Source: Streptomyces vietnamensis (GTDB lineage: Bacteria > Actinomycetota > Actinomycetes > Streptomycetales > Streptomycetaceae). From it: a stretch of DNA of 64,000 nucleotides. The translations under genes were made by a program, and so were the position numbers. Shown here piece after piece: positions 33,468-41,345 of this stretch; positions within the stretch are counted from its first letter, which is position 1; each line of letters begins with the position of its first letter. The notes under the pieces are model-generated. The model saw nothing but the letters and a program-made list of their open reading frames with translations, was not told the DNA's origin and searched no databases. Where the stretch lies: positions 6,770,001-6,834,000 of the forward strand of contig NZ_CP010407.1 of assembly GCF_000830005.1 (NCBI RefSeq), written 5' to 3'.

Positions 33468-34661
33468 GATTGGTGCGTCGCCCTGGAGGGCGGTGGCCTC
33501 CGCGAAGTCCGCGTGCGCCTCCTCGTACCGCTTGACGGCGAGGAGGAACATGGACCGGTCGGTGAGGGCGCGGGCGAGGGCGGCCGGGTCGGTGGTCAGG
33601 CGGCGGGCGAGGGCCACGCCCTCGTCGAAGGACGGGCGGAGCGACTCCTCGGTCCGGCGGCCGGACGCCTCCCAGAGGAGAGCCCGGCGGACGGTCAGAC
33701 GACGCTGGGCGACGATCAGTCCGGGGAGATCGCCCGACTCGCGCAGGGCGTCGGTCTGCCGTTCGAGGGCGGGGATCGAGGCGAAGTGCTCCTCCCGTAT
33801 GTCGGGAGACCACCCGTGGACCAGGTGGACCCCGAACGCCGGCAACGGGGCCTCGGGAGTCGCGGCCGGTTCCGCCGACCGGCCCGAGAGGGAGAGGAGG
33901 GTGACCCACCAGGCCTGGATGTTGCTCCAGCTCACCGGCTCCCCGCCCTCTGCGAGACGGGCGAGCAGGGCCAGCGCCTCGCGCCGCGCGGCGGCCTCCT
34001 CGGCCCGGCGCCCGGCGGCTCGGAGCATCCGGGCGTACTGCTCCAGCTTCCACACCAGGGAGGCCAGTGGGCCGCGGTCCTCCGCCGCCCTGTGCCGGTG
34101 GTCGTCCACGACGCGTGCGAACACCTCCAGGGCCTCCTCGTGCCGTCCGGCCGCGTCGAGTTCGGCCGCCCACTCGATCAGCGTCCACTCGGACACGTCG
34201 TCCCCCGCCCCGGGCACGATGTGCCGGCCGTACAGCTCGGCCGCCTCCCCGTGCCGCCCCTCCTCGGCCAGGACGACCGCGAGACGGCTGTACCGGCCGG
34301 CCTCCGCCAACTCCTCGCAGACCGCCAGCCCTTCGGCCCGTCGTCCGACGGCGAACAGCGCGTGCTGGTAGCCGTGCAGGGCGCGGTTCAGGCGCTCCTC
34401 CCCGTCCGGCACGTCCGCGCCGAACCGCCGTGCCGCGTCCACCGCCTCGCCGTACAGGACCACGTCGAGATCGGGATCCCTGAGCTCATTGGCCCGCTCG
34501 ACCAGTGCGTCGAACAGCTTCGGCAGATACGCCCGCGGGCTCGCCGTCGCGAGCACCCGGTATGCGTCCAGCCGCTCCCGGAGGCTCGGCTGCTCCGACC
34601 CCAGCAGCAGTACCCGCGCCCGCAGCACCGCGTCCTGGCTGAACTTCTCTGCGTTCCCCAT
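33453..34661 (-). CDS. TPR-like helical repeat protein, 402 aa
   Basis: The protein is almost entirely helical, with repeated units of about 34-38 residues carrying TPR-like patterns (for example GRRAEGLAVCEELAEAGRYS, GRHGEAAELYGRHIVPGAGD, GRHEEALEVFARVVDDHRHR and KRYEEAHADFAEATAL). TPR arrays bind partner proteins; no catalytic domain or membrane segment is seen. ATG 34661 lacks a strong RBS. It is divergent from a P450 gene across 163 bp. The function is unknown. Confidence 0.75.
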   Translation of the reverse strand: MGNAEKFSQDAVLRARVLLLGSEQPSLRERLDAYRVLATASPRAYLPKLFDALVERANELRDPDLDVVLYGEAVDAARRFGADVPDGEERLNRALHGYQHALFAVGRRAEGLAVCEELAEAGRYSRLAVVLAEEGRHGEAAELYGRHIVPGAGDDVSEWTLIEWAAELDAAGRHEEALEVFARVVDDHRHRAAEDRGPLASLVWKLEQYARMLRAAGRRAEEAAARREALALLARLAEGGEPVSWSNIQAWWVTLLSLSGRSAEPAATPEAPLPAFGVHLVHGWSPDIREEHFASIPALERQTDALRESGDLPGLIVAQRRLTVRRALLWEASGRRTEESLRPSFDEGVALARRLTTDPAALARALTDRSMFLLAVKRYEEAHADFAEATALQGDAPIVTRT

Positions 34662-34824
34662 GTGCCCCCTGTTCTCCGTGTGATGCGACGACGGAGATTC
34701 TGGGAGTCGGGGGACACCCCGGACAAGGCTCCCGAACTGTGCGTTCCGTCCTACGAAAAACGGCTCTGACCTGTCATGATGGTGACGTCTTCACCCCTGG
34801 ATCACCCCGGACGGGAGGCGCACG

Positions 34825-36090
34825 GTGGGGGACCCGAGCGACGTGCCCGACGTACCCGACGTCTTCGACCCGCGGATCTACGCCGCAGGCATCCCGCACG
34901 ACCGCTTCCGCGCCCTGCGCGACCTGGCCCCCGTCGCCCGGCAGGAGGAGCCCGAGATCCTCGGCTGGCCCGCCGGATCGGGGTTCTGGGCCGTCACCCG
35001 GCACGCCGACGTCGTCCGGGTGCTCAAGGACTCGGGGACGTACTCCTCGCACCTCGGCGCCACCCAGATCCGCGATCCCGACCCCGCCGACCTGCCCTTC
35101 ATCCGGCGCATGATGCTCAATCAGGACCCGCCGGGCCACGGGAGGTTGAGGCGTCTCGTGAGTCGCGCCTTCACCCCTGGCCGTATCGAGCGCTTCGCCG
35201 CGACCGCACGCGACCGGGCCCGCGAGCTGCTCGGTGCCGCGTTCGCGGGCGGCGGCGAGGTGGACCTCGTGCGGGCCGTCACCGACGACTACGCCCTGCT
35301 CAACCTCACCGACCTGCTCGGGATCCCCGCGAGCGACCGGGGGCTCCTGCACACCTGGACCGAGCGGGTCATCGCCTACCAGGACCCCGACGAGCCCCCG
35401 GTCCTCGACGGCGAGGGGCGGCCGGTCAACCCCCGTTCGCCCGCCATGCTCGCCGAGATGTTCGACTACGCCCAGGAGCTCGCCGCGTACAAGCGCGCGC
35501 ACCCCGCCGACGACGTCATGAGCACCCTCGCCGCCTCCGAACTCGCCGACGCCGAGCTGGAGATGTTCTTCTTCCTGCTGACCGTCGCCGGGAACGACAC
35601 CGTCCGCAGCGCCGCCCCCGGCGGGATCCTCGCCCTCGCCGAACACCCGTCGGAGCAGCGGAGGTTGTGGGGAGGAGAGGTCTCCATGGACACGGCCGTC
35701 GACGAACTCCTCCGCGTGCACCCGCCCGTGCTCTCCTTCCGGCGCACCGCCGCCCACGGCACCGAACTCGCCGGGCAGAAGATCCGGGCGGGCGACAAGG
35801 TCGTCGTCTTCCACGCCTCCGCCAACCACGACGAGCGCGTCTTCGCCGACCCGCACCGCCTGGACCTCGGCCGGACCCCGAACCCGCACGTCTCCTTCGG
35901 CGACGGCCCGCACGTCTGCCTCGGCGCCCACTTCGCCCGGCTCCAGCTCCGCGTGTTCTACGAGGAGGTGCGCGCGGCCTGCGGCGGGCTCGAACCCGCC
36001 GGACCGCCCCGGCGTCTCGTCTCCAACTTCATCAACGGCATCAAGTCGCTGCCGGTGCGGCCGTCGGCGCCGTCCGCGCCGCGCTCGTGA
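34825..36090 (+). CDS. cytochrome P450
   Basis: The 421-residue P450 starts at GTG 34825 behind GGGAGG. I-helix motif LLTVAGNDTVRSA (with Asn in the alcohol pair region), ExxR in DELLRVHP, a FHASANHDERVF segment and haem-binding FGDGPHVCLGAHFAR are present. The motifs resemble actinobacterial CYP124/125/142-like enzymes, which oxidise sterol side chains or branched lipids, more than CYP105; this is a recollection of motif style. No redox partner is adjacent. Its last 50 bases overlap the convergent membrane-protein gene. Confidence 0.92.
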   Translation: MGDPSDVPDVPDVFDPRIYAAGIPHDRFRALRDLAPVARQEEPEILGWPAGSGFWAVTRHADVVRVLKDSGTYSSHLGATQIRDPDPADLPFIRRMMLNQDPPGHGRLRRLVSRAFTPGRIERFAATARDRARELLGAAFAGGGEVDLVRAVTDDYALLNLTDLLGIPASDRGLLHTWTERVIAYQDPDEPPVLDGEGRPVNPRSPAMLAEMFDYAQELAAYKRAHPADDVMSTLAASELADAELEMFFFLLTVAGNDTVRSAAPGGILALAEHPSEQRRLWGGEVSMDTAVDELLRVHPPVLSFRRTAAHGTELAGQKIRAGDKVVVFHASANHDERVFADPHRLDLGRTPNPHVSFGDGPHVCLGAHFARLQLRVFYEEVRAACGGLEPAGPPRRLVSNFINGIKSLPVRPSAPSAPRS

Positions 36091-36775
36091 CGTCGGCCAC
36101 CAGCTCCACCACATCGGGGCCGTACGCCTGCGAGTTGACCACCCGGAGGAGCAGGACGAAGGAGCCGTTCGGGCCGTACTTGCCCGTCAGCGCCTTGTGG
36201 TGGCGGGCCAGGTACCGCGCCGCGGCCTGATTGGTGACCGCGGCCTGGCCGCAGAGCAGGAACACAGGCCGGCTGCCCTCACCGCGGGTGAGGCGCGCGA
36301 GGACGACGTACTCGTCGACCCCCCACTGCGGGCGGTAGGTCTCACCCGCCACGGTCAGCATCCCGCGGTCCTCGCGCGGCTCCTGTTCGACGTTCATCGT
36401 GAGGCCGGGCAGCAGGTTCGGCAGATGGGCTGCCATGCGCCGGTTGGAGTAGGGTCCGCCGATGCAGAACTCGGCTATCTCCCCGAGGCCCTGACGTGCC
36501 GTGTCGTGCTGCACCACACGGGGCCGCGCCCCGCAGTCCTTGATCAGCGCCGACAGTTCGAGCAGCGCCGACACGTCGGTGGCGTGCACCCCCCGCTCGC
36601 TGCCGGACAGACGGTTCACCACCAGCAGACACTCCGCACCGGAGGGCAGCCCGAAGAAGGCCTGCTTGCGGCGCAGACGCCGCTGCCAGACATAGGTGCG
36701 GGTCAGCCACCCGAGGGAGCCGCTGACGCCGGTGGCCAGGACCCCGAGCACCACGTTGCGCAGGTCTTCATTCAT
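36041..36775 (-). CDS. membrane-anchored protein of unknown function, 244 aa
   Basis: An N-terminal transmembrane helix (VVLGVLATGVSGSLGWL, residues 8-24) is followed by a basic patch (WQRRLRRKQAFFG) and a cytoplasmic domain with alternating strands and helices (ECLLVVNRLSGSERGVHATD, ALIKDCGARPRVVQHDTARQ, VFLLCGQAAVTNQAAARYLA). I recognise no family with confidence. The C-terminus is encoded within the last 50 bp of the convergent P450 gene. The start ATG 36775 is 103 bp from the divergent gamma-glutamyltransferase. Confidence 0.65.
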   Translation of the reverse strand: MNEDLRNVVLGVLATGVSGSLGWLTRTYVWQRRLRRKQAFFGLPSGAECLLVVNRLSGSERGVHATDVSALLELSALIKDCGARPRVVQHDTARQGLGEIAEFCIGGPYSNRRMAAHLPNLLPGLTMNVEQEPREDRGMLTVAGETYRPQWGVDEYVVLARLTRGEGSRPVFLLCGQAAVTNQAAARYLARHHKALTGKYGPNGSFVLLLRVVNSQAYGPDVVELVADVTSAARTAPTAAPAAT

Positions 36776-36878
36776 AGGCGCGCATGCTAGCGGCGATCCG
36801 GCCTTCAGTTCGAGGCGTTCTTACGGGAGGCGGCGCGGGAAGTTACGCTGCGCGGACGGTCGTTGACTGGAGGTAGGA

Positions 36879-38675
36879 ATGCGTCGCTCCGCCGCTGGCA
36901 AGGTCTCCCTTCTCGCCGTCGCGGCGACGGTGCTCTCGATGGGTGCCGCCGCGCCACCGAGCACCGCCCCGCCGTCGGTGAAGGAACCCGTCGCCGTCGG
37001 GTACGGCGGCGCCGTCGCCAGTGTCGACGCCGACGCCTCGGCCGCCGGCATCGAGGTGCTCCGCAAGGGCGGCAACGCGGTCGACGCCGCCGTCGCCGTC
37101 GCGGCCGCCCTCGGCGTCACCGAGCCGTACTCGGCGGGCATCGGGGGCGGCGGCTACTTCGTGTACTACGACGCGAAGAGCCGTACCGTACGGACCATCG
37201 ACGGACGCGAGACCGCACCCCGCACCGCCGACGCCGGGCTCTTCACGGAGAACGGCAAGCCCATCCCCTTCGAGGAGGGTCAGACCAGCGGCCTCGGCGT
37301 CGGCACCCCCGGCACTCCCGCCACCTGGAAGACCGCCCTGGACGCCTGGGGCAGCAAGCGGCTCGGCGCCCTGCTCGAACCCGCCGAGCGGCTCGCCCGG
37401 GACGGCTTCACCGTCGACCCCACCTTCCGCTCCCAGACCGCCGCCAACGAGGCCCGGTTCCGCGACTTCCCGGCCACCTCCGAACTGTTCCTGCCCGGCG
37501 GCCGGTTGCCCGTGGTCGGCAGCGTCTTCAAGAACCCCGACCTGGCCCGTACGTACGAGACGCTCGGCCGCGAAGGCGTCGGCGCCCTCTACAAGGGGCC
37601 GCTCGCCCGGGACATCGTGAACACCGTCCGTACGCCCCCGCTCCGTGAGGGCGCCACCCGGACCGTACGCCCCGGCGATCTGACGGAGGCCGACCTCGCC
37701 GCGTACCGCACCGAGTCCCGCAGGCCCACGAAGGTCTCGTACCGGGGGCTCGACGTCTACAGCATGGCCCCGTCCTCCTCCGGCGGTACGAGCGTCGGCG
37801 AGGCCCTCAACATCCTGGAGGGCACCGACCTCTCGGCGGCCTCCCAGGCCCAGTACCTGCACCGTTACATCGAGGCCAGCCGCATCGCCTTCGCCGACCG
37901 GGGCCGCTGGGTCGGCGACCCGGCCTTCGAGTCCGTGCCGACGAGCGGCCTGCTCTCCCAGCGGTTCGCCGACTCCCGGGCCTGCCTGATCCGCGACGAC
38001 GCCGCCCTCACCAGCCCGCTCGCCCCGGGCGACCCGAGCAGCCCGGTGCCGTGCGCGAGCGGCGGGACCGCCGCCCCGACCACGTACGAGGGCGAGAACA
38101 CCACCCATCTGACGGTGGCCGACAAGTGGGGCAACATCGTCGCCTACACCCTCACCATCGAGTCCACCGGCGGCAGCGGCATCACCGTGCCCGGCCGGGG
38201 CTTCCTGCTCAACAACGAGCTGACCGACTTCTCCTTCGCCCCGGCGAACCCGGCCGTCCACGACCCGAACCTGCCCGGCCCCGGCAAGCGGCCGCGCTCC
38301 TCGATCTCCCCGACGATCGTCCTCGACCCGCACGGCCGGCCGGTCCTCGCGCTCGGTTCGCCGGGCGGCGCGACCATCATCACCACGGTCCTCCAGACCC
38401 TCACCGGAGTCCTCGACCGGGGCCTGCCGCTCGTCGACGCGATCGCCGCGCCGCGCGCCAGCCAGCGCAACCAGGCCACGACCGAACTCGAGCCCGCCCT
38501 GTGGAACAGCCCGTTGAGGACGGAGCTCGAGGCCATCGGGCACGGCTTCCGGCAGAACCCGGAGATCGGCGCGGCGACCGGCGTGGAACGGCTCCCCGAC
38601 GGCCGCTGGGTGGCGGCGGCGGAGACCGTGCGCAGGGGCGGCGGCTCGGCGATGGTGGTGAGGCCCGCGTCCTGA
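36879..38675 (+). CDS. ggt: gamma-glutamyltransferase (secreted)
   Basis: The 598-residue precursor has a signal peptide (about 1-27, then PSTAPPSVKEP). Large-subunit motifs are GYGGAVASVDADASAAG, GGNAVDAAVAVAAALGVTEP, GIGGGGYFVYYD and DGRETAPRTA. Autoprocessing is expected at the conserved Thr in ENTTHLTVADKWGNIVAYTL, giving a small subunit with the catalytic Thr, and SGITVPGRGFLLNNELTDFS follows. The enzyme cleaves glutathione or transfers gamma-glutamyl groups outside the cell. A very strong RBS (GGAGGTAGG) precedes the ATG. Its stop is 4 bp from that of the convergent methionine aminopeptidase. Confidence 0.95.
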   Translation: MRRSAAGKVSLLAVAATVLSMGAAAPPSTAPPSVKEPVAVGYGGAVASVDADASAAGIEVLRKGGNAVDAAVAVAAALGVTEPYSAGIGGGGYFVYYDAKSRTVRTIDGRETAPRTADAGLFTENGKPIPFEEGQTSGLGVGTPGTPATWKTALDAWGSKRLGALLEPAERLARDGFTVDPTFRSQTAANEARFRDFPATSELFLPGGRLPVVGSVFKNPDLARTYETLGREGVGALYKGPLARDIVNTVRTPPLREGATRTVRPGDLTEADLAAYRTESRRPTKVSYRGLDVYSMAPSSSGGTSVGEALNILEGTDLSAASQAQYLHRYIEASRIAFADRGRWVGDPAFESVPTSGLLSQRFADSRACLIRDDAALTSPLAPGDPSSPVPCASGGTAAPTTYEGENTTHLTVADKWGNIVAYTLTIESTGGSGITVPGRGFLLNNELTDFSFAPANPAVHDPNLPGPGKRPRSSISPTIVLDPHGRPVLALGSPGGATIITTVLQTLTGVLDRGLPLVDAIAAPRASQRNQATTELEPALWNSPLRTELEAIGHGFRQNPEIGAATGVERLPDGRWVAAAETVRRGGGSAMVVRPAS

Positions 38676-38679
38676 CCGG

Positions 38680-39447
38680 CTACGGGGCGGTGAGGACGCG
38701 CGGGCCGTCGTCCGTGATCGCCACCGTGTGCTCGGCGTGGGACGCGCGCGAGCCGTCGGACGTACGGATCGTCCAGCCGTCCCGCGCCGTGTAGTGCTCG
38801 TCCGTGCCGCCGCCGATGAGCATCGGCTCGATCGCGAGCACCATCCCGTGGCGCAGCTTCATGCCCCGGCCCGGGCGTCCCTCGTTGGGGACGCCCGGGT
38901 CCTCGTGCATGGCGCGGCCGATGCCGTGGCCGCCGAAGCCGTCGGGGATGCCGTACCCGGCGGCCCGGCAGACCCGGCCGATCGCGTGGGCGATGTCGCC
39001 GATGCGGTTGCCGACGACGGCCGCCGCGATGCCGGCCTCCAGGGCCTCCTCCGCCGCCGCGATCAGCCGGGTGTCCTCCGGGCGGGCCGGGCCGACCGTG
39101 AAGCTGACCGCCGAGTCGCCCGCCCAGCCGCCCAGCGTCGCCCCGCAGTCCACGGAGACCAGGTCGCCCGGGGCGAGCCGGGTCCCGTCCGGGATGCCGT
39201 GCACGATGGCGTCGTTCACGGAGACGCACACGACCGCGGGGAACGGCACCGGGGCCCACTCCGGGTGGTAGTCGAGGAAGGGCGAGCCGGCACCCGCCTC
39301 CGTGAGCACCTCGCGCGCGGCGCGGTCGAGCTCGGTGAGCGCGACGCCGGGCGCCGCCTTCTCTCGTACGGCCGCCAGGGCACGGGCCACCACCCGGCCC
39401 GATTCACGCATGGCCGCCAGGGATTCGTTCGTCTTGATCTCCACCAT
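38680..39447 (-). CDS. map: type I methionine aminopeptidase
   Basis: The 255-residue enzyme removes N-terminal methionine from new proteins. Metal ligands are recognisable in SVDCGATLGGWAGDSAVSF (two Asp), GHGIGRAMHEDPGVPN (His), LAIEPMLIGGG (Glu) and EHTVAIT region (second Glu upstream), and HGIPDGTRL carries the substrate-binding His. The start is ATG 39447, about 9 nt after a TATAGT -10-like box, so the mRNA may be leaderless; the TTG two codons earlier is unlikely. It is divergent from a small XRE regulator over tandem repeats, unlike housekeeping map genes, which usually sit near secY-adk. It is likely a second, specially regulated copy. Confidence 0.92.
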   Translation of the reverse strand: MVEIKTNESLAAMRESGRVVARALAAVREKAAPGVALTELDRAAREVLTEAGAGSPFLDYHPEWAPVPFPAVVCVSVNDAIVHGIPDGTRLAPGDLVSVDCGATLGGWAGDSAVSFTVGPARPEDTRLIAAAEEALEAGIAAAVVGNRIGDIAHAIGRVCRAAGYGIPDGFGGHGIGRAMHEDPGVPNEGRPGRGMKLRHGMVLAIEPMLIGGGTDEHYTARDGWTIRTSDGSRASHAEHTVAITDDGPRVLTAP

Positions 39448-39457
39448 AGCCAATTAC

Positions 39458-39469
39458 TATACCGGTATA
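39458..39469. promoter_or_regulatory. 12-bp palindrome in map / XRE promoter
   Basis: TATACCGGTATA is a perfect 12-bp palindrome. On the leftward strand it abuts the TATAGT box (complement of 39456-39461) expected to drive map; on the rightward strand it contains the first half of the tandem repeats. A repressor bound here would block both genes. Confidence 0.55.
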
Positions 39470-39499
39470 AGTATGGGGGGCCGGTATTAGCATGGGGGC
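39462..39499 (+). promoter_or_regulatory. tandem 19-bp direct repeats before the XRE gene
   Basis: Units at 39462-39480 and 39481-39499 are adjacent and agree at 16 of 19 positions (both begin CCGGTAT and end ATGGGGG). The second ends at the base before the XRE start codon. Exact 19-bp spacing (about two helical turns) suggests side-by-side binding of a regulator, most simply the XRE protein repressing itself and map. Confidence 0.6.
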
Positions 39500-39754
39500 A
39501 TGGTGCGCACACCCCTGACCCCCGAAGAGCGCGAGCGCGGCGAGCGCCTGGGCCTGCTCCTGCGCGAGGCGCGCGGCGGGCGGTCCATGGTGGAGATCGC
39601 CGCGGCCGCCGGTCTCTCCGCCGAGACCCTCCGCAAGATCGAGACCGGCCGGGCCCCGACCCCGGCCTTCTTCACCGTCGCGGCCCTGGCCGGGGTCCTC
39701 GGCCTCTCCATGGACGAGCTCGTGGTGCACTGCACCCTCGTCGGCGCCTCCTAG
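39500..39754 (+). CDS. XRE-family helix-turn-helix regulator, 84 aa
   Basis: The small protein is little more than a HTH_3 domain: RLGLLLREARGGRSMVEIAA, then AGLSAETLRKIETGRAPTPAF (recognition helix) and LAGVLGLSMDELV. Start ATG 39500 directly follows two tandem repeats and lacks a normal RBS; a TATTAG box 9 nt upstream would give a leaderless transcript. It is divergent from the methionine aminopeptidase gene and shares 4 bp at its 3' end with the convergent oxidoreductase gene. Probable autoregulator of this locus. Confidence 0.88.
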   Translation: MVRTPLTPEERERGERLGLLLREARGGRSMVEIAAAAGLSAETLRKIETGRAPTPAFFTVAALAGVLGLSMDELVVHCTLVGAS

Positions 39755-40407
39755 GACGACACCGCCAGCTGCACCCGGCTGTGGCGCGGGCGCTCGATCT
39801 CGTCCAGGAGCGCGAGCGCCAGATCGGCGTGGGCGATGCGGCCCGGGCCGTCGAGCACCGTGCCCACCGCCGTCCGGTAGCCGCCCGTCCGCTCCGCCTC
39901 CGCGTTCAGATCCATCGGCGGGATCACCATCAGCCAGTCGAGCTCGGGCCCGGCCTCCGCCGTGAGCAGCTCGAACTCGGCCACGTGCCCCTGGGAGAAC
40001 GTCCGGTACTGCTCGGGGAAGTCGGGCGCGTCCATGATCCGCACCCCGGGGGCGGTCTCCAGGGTCGTGGCGATGCCCAGGGTGAGCAGCCGCCCGACCC
40101 CGGCCTCCGTGAGCCCGGCGACCATCGCCTTCGCCGCGGCCGTGAAGAAGTCGACCGAGGGCACGTCGAGCCGGACCGCCGCGTTCACCGCCGCGTCGTG
40201 GCCCGCGGCGAGCGCCGCCACCGAGGCCGCGTCCGTCGCGTCCCCCCGTACGAGGGTGACGCCCGCCCCCTCCAGATCGCGGTACGCGTCCGGGGCGCGG
40301 ACCACCGCGGTCACCCGGTGGCCCCGGGCCACCGCCTCCGCCACGGCCGCCCGGCCGACCCGCCCGCCGGCACCGAAAATGACCACACGCTTGCTGTCGT
40401 TGTCCAT
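39751..40407 (-). CDS. NAD(P)-binding oxidoreductase (NmrA/atypical SDR)
   Basis: The 218-residue protein starts with the Rossmann motif VVIFGAGGRVGRAAVAEAVARG (GxxGxxG), has TLVRGDATDAASVAALAAGH typical of NmrA-like and atypical SDR proteins, and lacks a YxxxK catalytic pair. Such proteins bind NADP and act as reductases or redox sensors. It is divergent from a HxlR regulator (61 bp apart), a classic regulator-target arrangement: HxlR family members often sense reactive electrophiles and induce a neighbouring reductase. Confidence 0.87.
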   Translation of the reverse strand: MDNDSKRVVIFGAGGRVGRAAVAEAVARGHRVTAVVRAPDAYRDLEGAGVTLVRGDATDAASVAALAAGHDAAVNAAVRLDVPSVDFFTAAAKAMVAGLTEAGVGRLLTLGIATTLETAPGVRIMDAPDFPEQYRTFSQGHVAEFELLTAEAGPELDWLMVIPPMDLNAEAERTGGYRTAVGTVLDGPGRIAHADLALALLDEIERPRHSRVQLAVSS

Positions 40408-40468
40408 GGCGGGACCGTAGAACGGGCACCCCTGGTTACTTCAACGGTACTGGGCTAGCGTCGACCGC

Positions 40469-40864
40469 ATGACCGAGCAGCCGTCCCCGCAGCCGCTGAG
40501 CCCCTCCCTCTTCCACGACCCCGACTGCGGCGGACGCTCCGCCCAGCCCATCCGCGTCGGCGGCAAGTGGACGGCGATGGTGCTCCGTTGCCTGGAGGAC
40601 GGGACGCCCCGCCGCTTCTCCGAACTCCGCGTCCCCCTGCACTGGATCACCCCCAAGGTCCTCACCGAGACCCTCCGCGCCATGGAGCGCGACGGCTTCC
40701 TCAGGCGTACCGTCCACGACGAGAACCCGCCCCGCGTCGAGTACGCCCTCACCGACCTCGGCCGCTCCCTCATCACCCCGCTCGACGCGGCCTGCGCCTG
40801 GGCGCGCACCCACGCCCCCGAGATCACCGAGGCCCGCACCGCGTACGAACGGGCCGCGTCCTAA
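40469..40864 (+). CDS. HxlR-family winged-helix regulator
   Basis: The 131-residue regulator has the HxlR hallmark DCGGRSAQPIRVGGKWTAMVL with a Cys near the N-terminus, RRFSELRVPLHWITPKVLTE for the DNA-reading helices and the wing PPRVEYALTDLGRSL. The Cys resembles the redox- or electrophile-sensing Cys of HypR/YodB. It is divergent from the NmrA-like gene; the direct repeat GGTTACT/GGTACT at 40435-40451 in the gap may be its site. The PPOX gene follows 10 nt downstream. Confidence 0.9.
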   Translation: MTEQPSPQPLSPSLFHDPDCGGRSAQPIRVGGKWTAMVLRCLEDGTPRRFSELRVPLHWITPKVLTETLRAMERDGFLRRTVHDENPPRVEYALTDLGRSLITPLDAACAWARTHAPEITEARTAYERAAS

Positions 40865-40874
40865 GCTCCCGGGC

Positions 40875-41255
40875 ATGATGCCCGAAGAGCTGCGGCGCGG
40901 CCGCTACGTCAGCCTGACCACCTTCCGGAAGAACGGCACGGGGGTCGCGACGCCCGTCTGGTACGCGGTGGAGGGCTCCGAGCTGTACGTGTGGACCCGC
41001 TCCGACTCCTGGAAGGTCAAGCGCCTGCGCAATGACCCCCGGGTCGAGGTCGCCGTCTGCGACCTGCGCGGCAACATCGCCGAGGGCGCCGAGCGGCACG
41101 CCGGTACGGGGCGGCTCGTGGAGGGGGAGGAGCTGCGCCGGATCCGGCGCCTGCTCTCGCGCAAGTACACCTGGCAGTACTGGCTGACCGACGTGCCCGC
41201 CATGATCGTCCGGCTCGGCAAGCGCCCGCACACCGGGATCGTCGTGACGTTCTGA
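40875..41255 (+). CDS. PPOX-class F420/FMN-type oxidoreductase
   Basis: The 126-residue split-barrel protein begins RRGRYVSLTTFRKNGTGVAT and has PVWYAVEGSELYVWTRSDSW and KVKRLRNDPRVEVAVCDLRG, the pattern of PPOX-class F420-dependent family proteins in actinobacteria, which reduce or bind small molecules such as biliverdin or F420. The start is one of two adjacent ATGs (40875 or 40878). It follows the HxlR gene by 10 nt. A 13-bp hairpin lies just downstream. Confidence 0.85.
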   Translation: MMPEELRRGRYVSLTTFRKNGTGVATPVWYAVEGSELYVWTRSDSWKVKRLRNDPRVEVAVCDLRGNIAEGAERHAGTGRLVEGEELRRIRRLLSRKYTWQYWLTDVPAMIVRLGKRPHTGIVVTF

Positions 41256-41259
41256 AAAC

Positions 41260-41293
41260 GGACCGTAGTCGTCCCGTAACACGACTGCGGTCC
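41260..41293 (+). terminator. 13-bp hairpin after PPOX gene
   Basis: Arms at 41260-41272 and 41281-41293 pair over 13 bp with one wobble, with an 8-nt loop. It begins 4 nt after the PPOX stop and precedes a new gene, so it likely ends the HxlR-PPOX transcript. Confidence 0.7.
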
Positions 41294-41345
41294 AATACCC
41301 GCGGACCGGAAGGTTCCAGTCGACGGCGGGGCAGGTGCGGAGCGC

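Noticed and set aside
38051..38794. Frame inside gamma-glutamyltransferase crossing its stop
   Set aside because: Shadow of the ggt gene; no start signal, and Arg/His-rich composition.
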